DNA of 64,000 nucleotides from BP-191 sp035940575 (GCA_035940575.1 DASZER010000010.1:1-64000); one strand, 5' to 3'. Shown: positions 24,662 to 32,499, numbered from the stretch's first letter. Translations and numbers: made by a program. The notes: generated by a model from the letters alone, not told the origin.

Positions 24662-25153
24662 ATGGACAGCCAGGCCCTGGCCGACCTCGTCCTCGCCGAC
24701 CTCGAGTCCGTCGTCGACCGCGCGCGGACCGCGTACGTCGAGCGGGTGCCGAAGATCCGCCAGCTCGACTCCGCGACGCTCGACCGGGTGGTCGAGGCGA
24801 CCCGGCGGACGATGCGCGAGTTCTGCCGCTACTACATCGAGGGAACGCTCGACTCCGCGGGCTGGCGCACGGTGCGCGACGCGACGATGGAGCGCGCCGG
24901 CGAGGTGTTCACGTACGAGGAGATCCTCGAGATCGTCGACATCGCCAAGCAGATCGGCCTCGACACGATCGAGGACCTCACCGCCGCGCACCCCGACCTG
25001 CCGGCGTCGGAGCGCGCGAAGCTCACGAAGGCCCTCGAGCGCTACGTCACCGAGCTCTCCGAGCAGGAGGACAGGCTGCGGCGGCTCGCCAACCCCGCCC
25101 GCCTCGACGCGATCCTCAGCGACCTCGAGAACGAGGGCGCGGACCTCGCGTGA
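24662..25153 (+). CDS. RsbRD-N-like helical protein
   Basis: 163 residues, all-helical. The segment VDRARTAYVERVPKIRQLDSA (written in part) and MREFCRYYIEGTLD resemble the non-haem globin-like N-terminal domains of RsbR/PucR-type regulators. No output domain follows. A TAGGCT box ends 7 bases before ATG 24662, suggesting a leaderless mRNA. Its TGA overlaps the GTG of the CapA-like gene by 4 bases, so the two are coupled. The family call is tentative. Confidence 0.55.
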   Translation: MDSQALADLVLADLESVVDRARTAYVERVPKIRQLDSATLDRVVEATRRTMREFCRYYIEGTLDSAGWRTVRDATMERAGEVFTYEEILEIVDIAKQIGLDTIEDLTAAHPDLPASERAKLTKALERYVTELSEQEDRLRRLANPARLDAILSDLENEGADLA

Positions 25154-26202
25154 GACGCCTCCCGGTCGCCGCGCTCGCGGTCGCCCTCGTCGCGTGCGGC
25201 GGCGCCGACCCCGTTCCCCGCGCGACGCCGTCGCCGTCCACGGCCGCGCCCACGACCGCCGCCCCGGCGACCGTCGCCCCGCCGACGGCCGCGCCCTCCC
25301 CCAAGGCGACCGCAGGACGTACCCGGCCGATCACGATCGTGCTGGGCGGCGACGTGGACTTCGACCGCGCCGTGCGCCGCGCCATCGCGGACGGCGGGGT
25401 CGACGCGCCGTGGCAGGGCATCGCGCCGACGCTGCGCGCGGCCGACCTCGCGTTCCTCAACCTGGAGTGCTCGGTCTCCACGCGCGGGACGCCGGAGCAC
25501 AAGACGTACACGTTCCGCGGCGACCCGTCCGCGGTGCGGGGCGCGAGGAACGCGGGCGTCGACGTGTTCTCGCTCGCGAACAACCACACCTTCGACTACG
25601 GCGTCGACGCGTTCTACGACACGCTCGACGCCGTCCACGCGGCCGGCATCAAGACGACCGGCGCGGGCCGCACCCTCGCCGAGGCGCACGCGCCGGCGGT
25701 GTTCGAGGTCGGGGGGCGGCGGGTGGCGTTCCTCGGCATCTCCGCGATCATCCCGGCGCCGAAGTGGAAGGCGACGGCCACGCACCCCGGCGTCGCGTAC
25801 GACGACGACGCGCAGATCGCCGCGCAGGTCCGCGCCGCGCGCCGCGTCGCCGACATCGTGATCCCGTACTTCCACTGGGGCATCGAGTACACGTACCGGC
25901 CGAACGCCGAGCAGAAGCGCGCGGCCCGCGCCGCGATCCGCGCGGGGGCGACGATGGTGATCGGCGGGCACACCCACGTGCTGCAGCCGGTGGAGACGTA
26001 CGAGGGCCGCCTCGTCGCGTGGAGCATGTCGAACCTCGTCTTCCAGTCGAGGCCCGAGAGCGTCCACACGCAGCTTCTCAAGGTGACCGTCAACCCCGAC
26101 GACAGCGTCGTCTGGGAGACCGAGCCCTACGTCATCAGCGGCGGCGTCCCCCGCCCGGAGCCGAGCCGTCCTCGGCAGTCGGGGCGGGTGCCTGCGCCGT
26201 AG
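25150..26202 (+). CDS. CapA-family lipoprotein (metallophosphatase fold)
   Basis: 350 residues. N-terminal lipobox LVAC (Cys16), then a long Thr/Ala/Pro linker to residue 55. The CapA/PgsA core follows: ITIVLGGDVDFDRAV, LAFLNLECSVSTRGTP, VFSLANNHTFDYG, GISAIIPAP, YFHWGIEYTYRPN, IGGHTHVLQPVE and AWSMSNLVF, carrying the metal-binding D/H/N set. The family is associated with poly-gamma-glutamate or capsule retention, but no pgs genes are nearby. The 3' end overlaps the convergent TetR gene by 68 bases. Confidence 0.88.
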   Translation: MRRLPVAALAVALVACGGADPVPRATPSPSTAAPTTAAPATVAPPTAAPSPKATAGRTRPITIVLGGDVDFDRAVRRAIADGGVDAPWQGIAPTLRAADLAFLNLECSVSTRGTPEHKTYTFRGDPSAVRGARNAGVDVFSLANNHTFDYGVDAFYDTLDAVHAAGIKTTGAGRTLAEAHAPAVFEVGGRRVAFLGISAIIPAPKWKATATHPGVAYDDDAQIAAQVRAARRVADIVIPYFHWGIEYTYRPNAEQKRAARAAIRAGATMVIGGHTHVLQPVETYEGRLVAWSMSNLVFQSRPESVHTQLLKVTVNPDDSVVWETEPYVISGGVPRPEPSRPRQSGRVPAP

Positions 26203-26872
26203 GCCGCAGCTCGTCGAGCATGCCGACGAGCTCGCGGACCATCGGGCGGACGACCGGCAGCTTCGCGATGCCGATCAGGCGCTCCACGACCGGGACCGTG
26301 CGGTCGATGAGGCCGTACGTGTTCTCGCACTCCGGCGACGAGTCGTGCACCCAGTACAGGACGATGCCCATCTCGTAGAGCCAGAGCAGCTCGGGCAGGT
26401 CGGCCCGCAGGTCCTTGCCGACCCGCAGCGAGGCGCCGGAGACGACCTCGGCCATGAGGTCGACGGCCTCCTTGCGGAGGGGCGCCGACTCCGGAGAGAA
26501 CGGGGACAGGGGACTCTCCGGGTCGGCCGCACTGGTGAACAGCTTGGTCGACAGCCGCCGGTACGGCATCGCGCTGTCGACCTTCGTGCGGAGCACGGCC
26601 CGCAGGCGTTCCTGGAAGTCCCTCGTCGTGTCGAGCGCGTCGCCGAGCAGCCTCAGGTGCTCGACGTGGTTGCGCTCGTAGAAGGCCAGGATGAGCTGGT
26701 CCTTGGACGCGAAGTAGTAGTACGCGTTGCCGACCGCGACGTCCGCCGCCTGCGCGATCTGGCGCATCGTCGTCTCCGCGTACCCCTGCGTCCGGAACAG
26801 CTCCAGAGCCGCGTCGAGGATGCGTTCGCGGGTCTCTGCGCCCTTGCGGGTCTTGCTCGTGGCCTCCGTCAC
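26135..26872 (-). CDS. TetR-family transcriptional regulator
   Basis: 245 residues from GTG 26872. N-terminal HTH: TRERILDAALELFRTQGY, MRQIAQAADVAVGNAYYYFASKDQLI. The remainder is a helical ligand-binding domain ending in a Pro/Ala/Gly-rich tail. It is the last gene of a three-gene operon (membrane protein, DCC protein, TetR) whose promoter is flanked by two matching palindromes, so autorepression is likely. The GTGA overlap couples it to the DCC gene. Confidence 0.88.
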   Translation of the reverse strand: MTEATSKTRKGAETRERILDAALELFRTQGYAETTMRQIAQAADVAVGNAYYYFASKDQLILAFYERNHVEHLRLLGDALDTTRDFQERLRAVLRTKVDSAMPYRRLSTKLFTSAADPESPLSPFSPESAPLRKEAVDLMAEVVSGASLRVGKDLRADLPELLWLYEMGIVLYWVHDSSPECENTYGLIDRTVPVVERLIGIAKLPVVRPMVRELVGMLDELRPTAQAPAPTAEDGSAPGGGRRR

Positions 26873-27225
26873 GGTACGAAGCCTCGCAGGGTCTCCCGGT
26901 GTCGCGACACCCAGAGCACGAACCGCTTCGCCGCCGGCAGCATCCCCGGCTGCGAGAACCGGATCGCCATCGCGCGGTACTTCCGCAACGCCCACAGCAC
27001 CATCAGCCACCCGCGCTCGTCGTAGTACACCTCGCCGCCGTCGCCGATGACGGTCAGCTGGTTGCGCGTGGCCTCGTGGTCGATCGTGGGGAAGGCGGCT
27101 CGCGCCGCCGGCGAACCGGCGGCGACGAGGTTGACGGGCAGGTACTTCTCCTGGTCGGACACCCAGGCGGCGGCCTTGCAGCAGAGGCTGCACGTCGGGT
27201 CGTAGAGGACCGTCAGCGACCTCAT
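26869..27225 (-). CDS. DCC-family (DUF393) thiol-disulfide-like protein
   Basis: 118 residues from ATG 27225, with AAGGAG upstream. The N-terminus LTVLYDPTCSLCCKAAAWV carries the DxxCxxCC form of the DCC motif in a thioredoxin-like start. LPAAKRFVLWVSRHRETLRG is the typical C-terminal part. DCC proteins are predicted oxidoreductases of unknown substrate. It is the middle gene of the TetR-controlled operon. Confidence 0.75.
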   Translation of the reverse strand: MRSLTVLYDPTCSLCCKAAAWVSDQEKYLPVNLVAAGSPAARAAFPTIDHEATRNQLTVIGDGGEVYYDERGWLMVLWALRKYRAMAIRFSQPGMLPAAKRFVLWVSRHRETLRGFVP

Positions 27226-27239
27226 GTCCGCACTCTCCT

Positions 27240-27704
27240 TCAGGAGGTCTTGCGGCGGGTGGGCGTGCCCGGCGCGCGCGGCTCGACGGGCGCGAACGAC
27301 GCCTCGGGAGCGGCGGCGTAGGCGAACGCGTTGGGCTCGACCGGCGGCGGCGCCATGCCGACGTGCGACCGCGTGCGGAGCTTGTTGAAGACGAACAGGT
27401 TGAAGAAGTGCATGCCGCCGAGGACGAGCAGCACGAGCCCGACCTTGCGCGACAGCGCCTCGATGGACTCGCCCGCGTTGCCCAGCGGGTCCTCGGTCTT
27501 GAGGGCCAGCGTCACGTACCCGAGGTTGATCAGGTAGAAGCCGACGACCAGCAGGTGGTTGACCGAGTCGGCGAGCGCCTCGTTCTGGTGGAAGGCGTCC
27601 ACGAGGAACGCCCTTCCGCTCTTGTGCAGCGTCCTCGCCACCCAGACCGTCAGGCCGATCGAGATGCCGAGGTAGACCAGGTAGGTCACGACCTTGATGT
27701 TCAT
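27240..27704 (-). CDS. Small integral membrane protein of the TetR operon
   Basis: 154 residues from ATG 27704. Three membrane helices (VVTYLVYLGISIGLTVWVA, LLVVGFYLINLGYVTLAL, VGLVLLVLGGMHFFNLFVF) and a disordered Pro/Ala tail. It is the first gene of the operon. I remember similar proteins beside DCC proteins in other actinobacteria. No function can be assigned. Confidence 0.65.
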   Translation of the reverse strand: MNIKVVTYLVYLGISIGLTVWVARTLHKSGRAFLVDAFHQNEALADSVNHLLVVGFYLINLGYVTLALKTEDPLGNAGESIEALSRKVGLVLLVLGGMHFFNLFVFNKLRTRSHVGMAPPPVEPNAFAYAAAPEASFAPVEPRAPGTPTRRKTS

Positions 27705-27726
27705 GCCCCTGTCCCTTCGCGTTGTC

Positions 27727-27795
27727 TTGAACGTGTTCAAAACCGAGGTTAGGGGTGGGGCGGGCAGGCGTCAAGGACTTTTTGAACGTGTTCTA
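27727..27795 (-). promoter_or_regulatory. TetR-type promoter with two flanking palindromic operators
   Basis: On the minus strand, -35 TTGACG (27769-27774), 17 bases and -10 TAACCT (27746-27751) make a near-consensus promoter. The palindrome TTGAACGTGTTCAA (27727-27740) covers the start site. A second copy, TTGAACGTGTTCTA (27782-27795), sits just upstream of the -35. Both fit TNNAACNNGTTNNA, the pattern known for KstR-like TetR proteins. Their centres are 55 bases apart. The operon's own TetR is the obvious ligand. Confidence 0.75.
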
Positions 27796-28650
27796 GAACG
27801 ACAGGACGGCGTCGGCCACGGCGTCGGGTCGCATCTCCTGCACGAAGTGGCCGGCCCCCTCGATCCTCGTGAACGTCGCGTGCCTCAGCCGGCGCGCCCA
27901 CGACTCGCCGACGGCCGCGGGGAAGATCGGGTCGCCGTCGGCGAACGCCACCGTGACCGGCCCGTCCCACGCGTCGAGCGCGTCGCGCACCGCCATCTGC
28001 TCGCGCGCGCCGGCGTCGTCGACCGACGTCGGGACGAGCCGCGGGAACGCCAGCGCCCCGGCCTTGTACGACGCGTCAGGGAACGGCGCGTCGTACCCGC
28101 GCACGACCTCGTCGCTCAGCCCTCCGCAGGCGAGCGAGACGACGTTGCCGACGTCGAGGTCGGACAGCGTGCGCGCGTAGTCGAGCCACGCCTCGAGCCC
28201 GGGCGGCACGTCACGGGCGCTGAACAGGCCGGTGTTGAGGATCACGACGCGCGCGACGCGGTCGGCGTTCGCCATCGCCCAGCGCAGGCCGAGCGGCCCG
28301 CCCCAGTCCTGCACGACGAGCGTCACGTCGCGCAGGTCGAGCGGCGCGAGGTGCGCGGCGAGCGCGTCGGAGTGCGAGTCGTAGGAGTACCACCCGACGT
28401 CGGCGGGCTTGTCGCTGCGGCCGAAGCCGGGAGCGTCGGGGACGACGACGCGCAGGCCCGCGTCGAGCAGGCGAGGGATCACGCCGCGGTACAGGAAGCC
28501 CCACGTCGGCTCGCCGTGCAGCATCACGACGGGCGCGCCTGACCCCTCGTCCACGCGCGCGAGGCGGACCCCCGAGACGTCGGTGTAGCGCGGCTCGTAC
28601 GGCCAGCCGGGCAGGCCCTCGAACCGCTCGTCCGGCGTGCGCCGGATCAG
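27793..28650 (-). CDS. Haloalkane dehalogenase-like alpha/beta hydrolase
   Basis: Residues include VVMLHGEPTWGFLYRGVIP (HGEPTWGFLYR, oxyanion motif), LVVQDWGGPLGLRWA (nucleophile Asp in QDWGG), DGDPIFP and the catalytic His in GAGHFVQE. This is the DhmA/DmbA-type pattern. The first ATG/GTG/TTG in frame is GTG 28554, but it would remove a conserved-looking stretch (RTPDERFEGLPGWPYEPRY). The frame extends to a CTG at 28648-28650 that overlaps the RidA TGA as CTGA, and I place the start there by analogy with the GTGA overlaps elsewhere. Its 3' end carries the second TetR operator. Confidence 0.8.
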   Translation of the reverse strand: MIRRTPDERFEGLPGWPYEPRYTDVSGVRLARVDEGSGAPVVMLHGEPTWGFLYRGVIPRLLDAGLRVVVPDAPGFGRSDKPADVGWYSYDSHSDALAAHLAPLDLRDVTLVVQDWGGPLGLRWAMANADRVARVVILNTGLFSARDVPPGLEAWLDYARTLSDLDVGNVVSLACGGLSDEVVRGYDAPFPDASYKAGALAFPRLVPTSVDDAGAREQMAVRDALDAWDGPVTVAFADGDPIFPAAVGESWARRLRHATFTRIEGAGHFVQEMRPDAVADAVLSF

Positions 28651-29108
28651 CCGCCCACCTCGACGACGATCTCGACCTCGACGGGCGCGTCGAGCGGCAG
28701 GACGGCGACGCCGACGGCGGAGCGCGCGTGGCGCCCGGCCTCCCCGAACACCTCACCGAGCAGTTCGCTGGCGCCGTTGACGACGCCGGGCTGGCCGTAG
28801 AACCCGTCCGCGCTCGCGACGAAGCCGACGACCTTGACGACGCGGACGACCGAGTCGAGGTCCGCGACGGAGCCGACGGCGGCGAGGGCGTTGAGGGCGC
28901 AGGTGCGCGCGAGGCCCTTCGCGTCCTCGGCGCTCACGTCCGAGCCGACGAGGCCGGTGGCGGGGAGCTGGCCGCCCACCATCGGGAGCTGCCCGGACGT
29001 CCAGACGAGGGAGCCGTTGCGAACGGCGGGGACGTACGCCGCGACGGGCGGCACGACGTCGGGCAGCGCGAGGCCGAGCTCGGCCAGGCGGTCGGCGACG
29101 CGGCTCAC
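28647..29108 (-). CDS. RidA-family (YjgF/Rv3678c-type) protein
   Basis: 153 residues. PVAAYVPAVRNGSLVWTSGQLP ... CALNALAAVGSVADLDSVVRVVKVVGFVAS ... VVNGASELLGEVFGEAGRHARSAVGVAVLPLDAPVEVE is the RidA fold of the larger actinobacterial form. The usual deaminase Arg (in the HARSAVG segment) is present. Start GTG 29108 overlaps the DUF4177 stop by 4 bases. It matches the Rv3678c position. Confidence 0.88.
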   Translation of the reverse strand: MSRVADRLAELGLALPDVVPPVAAYVPAVRNGSLVWTSGQLPMVGGQLPATGLVGSDVSAEDAKGLARTCALNALAAVGSVADLDSVVRVVKVVGFVASADGFYGQPGVVNGASELLGEVFGEAGRHARSAVGVAVLPLDAPVEVEIVVEVGG

Positions 29109-29260
29109 TGCTTCGGCCGCTTCAGGTACGCCACGAGCTGCTCGCTGCTCGGGCCGGGGACGACGGAGACGAGCTCGTAGCCCTCGTCGCCCCAGTTGTC
29201 GAGGATCTGCTTCGTCGCGTGGACGAGCAGCGGGACGGTGACGTACTCCCACTTCTGCAT
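29105..29260 (-). CDS. DUF4177-like small protein
   Basis: 51 residues from ATG 29260. QKWEYVTVPLL ... ILDNWGDEGYELVSVV ... LVAYLKRPKQ is the standard DUF4177 sequence plan, like the small ORF beside Rv3678c. It overlaps RidA by 4 bases (translational coupling). Function unknown; the partnership with RidA is conserved in actinobacteria as far as I remember. Confidence 0.8.
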   Translation of the reverse strand: MQKWEYVTVPLLVHATKQILDNWGDEGYELVSVVPGPSSEQLVAYLKRPKQ

Positions 29261-29290
29261 GGCGGCACCCTACCGAGGCGCCGCGCGCGG

Positions 29291-29938
29291 CTACCTCGCG
29301 GGGGTGACGCAGGAGGCCGAGCCGGCGACGTACGTACGGCTCGTCGTCGCGGTGTCGACCACGCTGTCGGCGCCGGCGCCGCCGACGTACGCGCCGTAGC
29401 CCGCGGCCGCGGGCACGGCCTTGGGCGCGTTGGTGCCGTAGCGGTGGCCGGCCTTGGCGGTGATGCCGGCGACGGTGCGGCCGGGCACGGCGCCGAACAG
29501 CGCGGCGGGCGCGGTGATGCGGACCTGGCGCTGCTGGTGGTCGAGCACGACGGAGGCGTTGCCGAGGCCCGAGCCCGTCGCGTCGTCCCACGCCACGCCC
29601 TGGTAGCCGTCCGGGCCGTACGTCGCGTGCAGCGAGTAGGGCTTGCCCGCGACGGTGAACTCCACGACGTACGAGCGTCCGGTCGGCGCGTCGGTGTCGA
29701 GCTCGCGCAGCGACGCGAGCCGGACCACGGCGGTCAGGTGGCGCTTGTTGGAGGCGATGTCCGCCCCGACGATGTCCTGGTCCGGGCTGGCGTAGACGCC
29801 GGGCGGCAGGTCGCCCGTGCGCGCGTCGCCCCGGGGGTCGACGACGAGGTTGCAGGCGGGCGCGCCCGCGGTGGCGGCGGGGGCGACGGCGAGCGCCGCG
29901 ACGGCGGCGGCACAGGCGGCGAGGCGGGCAGGACGCAT
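29291..29938 (-). CDS. Secreted protein of unknown function
   Basis: 215 residues with a signal peptide (LAACAAAVAALAVAPAATA). The mature part begins ACNLVVDPRGDA and forms one beta-rich domain (DIVGADIASNKRHLTAVVRL ... SYVVEFTVAGKPYSLHA ... RQVRITAPAALFGAVPGRTVAGITAKAGHRYG). Two Cys near the ends may pair. This resembles secreted DOMON/Ig-like domains but I cannot name it. The start codon directly follows a 15-pair hairpin that hides its SD. Confidence 0.65.
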   Translation of the reverse strand: MRPARLAACAAAVAALAVAPAATAGAPACNLVVDPRGDARTGDLPPGVYASPDQDIVGADIASNKRHLTAVVRLASLRELDTDAPTGRSYVVEFTVAGKPYSLHATYGPDGYQGVAWDDATGSGLGNASVVLDHQQRQVRITAPAALFGAVPGRTVAGITAKAGHRYGTNAPKAVPAAAGYGAYVGGAGADSVVDTATTSRTYVAGSASCVTPAR

Positions 29939-29988
29939 GGGGGCTCTTCCTTCGGGCGCGGGCAGCGTTGCGGGAAGGAAGAGCCCCC
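29939..29988 (-). promoter_or_regulatory. 15-pair leader hairpin sequestering the ribosome-binding site
   Basis: GGGGGCTCTTCCTTC (29939-29953) pairs perfectly with GAAGGAAGAGCCCCC (29974-29988) across a 20-base loop. On the minus-strand mRNA the GAAGGAAGAG SD-like stretch and the bases up to the ATG are all inside the stem. There is no U-run, so translational control is more likely than termination, although it could also end the upstream whiB transcript. Confidence 0.55.
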
Positions 29989-30018
29989 ACCGAGCGTCTT
30001 GGTTCGCTAGCAGGGCTA

Positions 30019-30273
30019 CTAGGCGCTCCGGCGGCGGAGCAGGCGGCGGCGCTGAAGCTCGTTCAGCCCGCCCCAGATGCCGTGCGGCTCTCCGGAGGAG
30101 AGCGCGGCCTCCAGGCACGTGTCGCGCACCGGGCAGCGCGAGCAGAGGGCGCGGGCGGCGTTCTCACGCAGCGTCCGCTCCTCCTTGCGCTCCAGATGAG
30201 CAGGCGCGTAGAAGAACGCGGCGTCGTCGCCCCGGCAGAGAGCGGCGACCCTCCAGGTGGTGTCCTCGTACAT
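30019..30273 (-). CDS. WhiB-family iron-sulfur transcriptional regulator
   Basis: 84 residues from ATG 30273. Four Cys ligands at positions 13, 44, 47 and 53 (C...CxxCx5C) for a [4Fe-4S] cluster, then HGIWGGLNELQRRRLLRRRS (the GIWGG turn and basic DNA-binding tail). It is not the WhiB4 of the synteny block; that one is at 35553. Subclass undetermined. Transcription probably starts in the repeat-rich region upstream. Confidence 0.9.
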   Translation of the reverse strand: MYEDTTWRVAALCRGDDAAFFYAPAHLERKEERTLRENAARALCSRCPVRDTCLEAALSSGEPHGIWGGLNELQRRRLLRRRSA

Positions 30274-30288
30274 TCCTCACCCCCCCGA

Positions 30289-30357
30289 CCTCCCGGGCAT
30301 CGAGAGGTCTACGTGGACTTACGAGTGAGGAGGCACCCGGGAGGTTCACCCGGGTGA
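30289..30357. promoter_or_regulatory. Palindromic CCCGGG repeats upstream of whiB
   Basis: TCACCCGGGTGA (30346-30357) is a perfect 12-base palindrome. CACCCGGG occurs again at 30334-30341. CCTCCCGGG (30289-30297) and CCCGGGAGG (30336-30344) form a 9-base inverted pair. They lie within 16-85 bases upstream of the whiB start. They may be regulator binding sites or a leader structure; no protein can be named. Confidence 0.35.
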
Positions 30358-30399
30358 CCGCCTCACCCGTAGAGACGCTCGGGGAGGCTGTTGGGTTGC

Positions 30400-31227
30400 C
30401 TACGCGCTCGGGGTGCGCGGGCGGGCCGGCGCCTTGGCGGGGGCGGCGGGCGCGACCTCGCCCGAGTCGCGGCCGGCGGCCTGGTCGAAGAAGCGCAGCA
30501 GCTCGACGGGGAACGGCATGACGAGCGTGGAGTTCTTCTCCGCCGCGACCTCGACGACGGTCTGGAGCAGGCGGAGCTGCAACGCCCCCGCGTCCTGCGA
30601 CATCGCGATGGCCGCCTCGGCGAGCTTCTGAGAGGCCTGGAGCTCGCCCTCGGCGGCGATGATCCGCGCGCGGCGCTCGCGCTCGGCCTCGGCCTGGCGG
30701 CCCATCGAGCGCTTCATGGTCTCGGGGAGCTGGACGTCCTTGACCTCGACCAGGTCGATCTTGACGCCCCACGGCTCCTCGGTGAGCTGGTCGATGATCA
30801 GGCGGAGCTGGGCGTTGATCGAGTCGCGGTCGGAGAGCAGCTCGTCCAGGTCGCTCTGGCCGATGACCGACCGCAACGACGTCTGCGCGACCTGGCTCGT
30901 CGCGAACAGGTAGTTCTGGACGTTGACGATCGCCTTGAGCGCGTCCACGACGCGGAAGTAGACGACGGCGTCGACGCGCAGCGTGACGTTGTCCCGCGTG
31001 ATGCCCTCCTGGGCGGGGACGCCGTGCGTCACGACCTGCATGTTGACCTTCACCATGCGGTCGATCACCGGGATGATCACGTGCAGGCCCGGGCCCTTGA
31101 TGGCCTCGCGGCGTACGCGGCCGAGGCGGAACACGATGCCGCGCTCGTACTCCTGCACGATCCGCAGGCCCATCCCGACGACGATGCCCACTACCACCAC
31201 GACGACGACGATCGCGCTGCCGACCAT
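30400..31227 (-). CDS. SPFH/band-7 (slipin-type) membrane protein
   Basis: 275 residues. An N-terminal helix (SAIVVVVVVVGIVVGMGL) is followed by the slipin pattern: IVQEYERGIVFRLGRV, GPGLHVIIPVIDRMVKV, LRVDAVVYFRVVDALKAIVNV, TSLRSVIGQSDLDELLSDRD, VKIDLVEVKDVQLPETMKRSM and an Ala/Glu coiled coil. Slipins form ring oligomers at the membrane and usually pair with an NfeD protease; the NfeD gene lies 3 bases upstream in the same operon. Confidence 0.9.
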   Translation of the reverse strand: MVGSAIVVVVVVVGIVVGMGLRIVQEYERGIVFRLGRVRREAIKGPGLHVIIPVIDRMVKVNMQVVTHGVPAQEGITRDNVTLRVDAVVYFRVVDALKAIVNVQNYLFATSQVAQTSLRSVIGQSDLDELLSDRDSINAQLRLIIDQLTEEPWGVKIDLVEVKDVQLPETMKRSMGRQAEAERERRARIIAAEGELQASQKLAEAAIAMSQDAGALQLRLLQTVVEVAAEKNSTLVMPFPVELLRFFDQAAGRDSGEVAPAAPAKAPARPRTPSA

Positions 31228-31230
31228 GCC

Positions 31231-32499
31231 CTAGCCCTCCCGAACGAGCGGCGCGACGTCGAGCACGAGCGCCTCCTCGTCGACTCCGGTGACACGGACG
31301 GGGGTCCCCGCCGCGACGGGACCATCCCACTCGACCGCGCGGGCGCGCCAGAGGGCACCCTCGACGAGCACGTGGCCCTGGGGGTTCAGCGTGCTGCGCA
31401 CCTCGCCGCTGCGGCCGACCAGCGCCTGGCCGAGCTGCGCGCTCTGGCCGCGCAGGGCGCGGAGCACGACGGTCATGACGATGCCGTAGAACAGCAGGCT
31501 GCCGAGGATGCCGACGACGGTCGCCCACAGCGCAGGGCGCAGCTCGGGGCCGTCGGTGTGCACGAGCCACCACGAGCCGAGCGCGGCGAGGACGGCGCCC
31601 GCCCACGTCGGCGGGCCGATCGCGTCGCGGCGCACGTCGAGCGCCATGCCGCCGATGCCGAGCAGCAGCAGGGCGAGGCCGACCGGGTTCGTCGGCATCG
31701 AGACGAGGCCGTACGCCGCCAGCAGCACGAGGATCCCGCCGGCGTAGCCCGCCGGGCCGAAGCCCGGCTGGAACGCCTCGAACACGATCGCGCCGATGCC
31801 GGTCAGCAGCAGCAGGTAGACGAGCGTCGGGTTGCTCGCGAGCGCCTGGCGCACCGCGACGACCGGGCCCGGCTTGGCGAAGCGGACCGCGTCCTTGGTC
31901 TGGTCGAGGGTGATCGTGCGGCCCTCGAACGACTTGCCGTCCAGCGCGCGCAACGCCTCGAAGAGCGTTCCGGCCTTGCCGTGCGCGATGCCCTGCGCGA
32001 CGAGCGCGTCGGCGTCGAGGTCGGGGCCGCGCTGGAGCGCGGGCGGGAGGTCGCTGCCGGCCGGGGCGGCGTCGTCGCCGCCGACGTCGGTGGGGTACGC
32101 GGGGCCGACCTTGGCGCCGGTCGCGACGAGCCGCAGGTCGCCGGCGTACCAGATGCGGGTGGCGGCGCCGCGCGCGTGGCGGCCGCTCGGGCCGACCCAG
32201 GTGGCGATCGGGACCCTGGACGTGGCGACCGCCTGAACGAGCCTGTCCGCGTCCGTCTCGATGGTGCCGGAGGAGTTGAGGCGCAGCACGATCGCCGTGT
32301 CGCCCGCGCGCTCGGCGCGGCGGATCTCGCCGACGAGGAAGTCGGCGTACGCGCTGTCGAACGCCCCGCCGATCTGCACGATCGACACGCGCCCGCCGGG
32401 CGCGTCCTGCGCGGCGGCCGGGCGCGGCAGCAGCGCGGCGAGCCCGAGCGCGGACACGACGAGGAACAGCCACGCCCAGGCGCGGCGAGCGGTGGTCAC
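31231..32499 (-). CDS. NfeD/ClpP-class membrane protein, catalytic serine in doubt
   Basis: 422 residues: signal peptide (WLFLVVSALGLAALLPRPAAA), a ClpP-like domain (residues 35-190), about six membrane helices (225-340) and a C-terminal OB-fold NfeD domain (VGRSGEVRSTLNPQGHVLVEG). In active STOMATIN-partner proteases the nucleophile sits in an ARAASAG-type turn. Here the aligned region is GPSGRHARGAATRIWYAGD, with Gly/Ala where that Ser is expected. It may be an inactive scaffold, or Ser in GPSG may be used. Operon with the slipin gene. Confidence 0.85.
   Translation of the reverse strand: MTTARRAWAWLFLVVSALGLAALLPRPAAAQDAPGGRVSIVQIGGAFDSAYADFLVGEIRRAERAGDTAIVLRLNSSGTIETDADRLVQAVATSRVPIATWVGPSGRHARGAATRIWYAGDLRLVATGAKVGPAYPTDVGGDDAAPAGSDLPPALQRGPDLDADALVAQGIAHGKAGTLFEALRALDGKSFEGRTITLDQTKDAVRFAKPGPVVAVRQALASNPTLVYLLLLTGIGAIVFEAFQPGFGPAGYAGGILVLLAAYGLVSMPTNPVGLALLLLGIGGMALDVRRDAIGPPTWAGAVLAALGSWWLVHTDGPELRPALWATVVGILGSLLFYGIVMTVVLRALRGQSAQLGQALVGRSGEVRSTLNPQGHVLVEGALWRARAVEWDGPVAAGTPVRVTGVDEEALVLDVAPLVREG

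Noticed and set aside
26873..27193. Upstream extension of the TetR frame
   Set aside because: Overlaps the DCC gene out of frame; the HTH starts after GTG 26872.
27727..27795. Assignment of the TetR as KstR
   Set aside because: The motif fits, but the protein's recognition region does not clearly match KstR and no sterol genes are near; only a KstR-like site is claimed.
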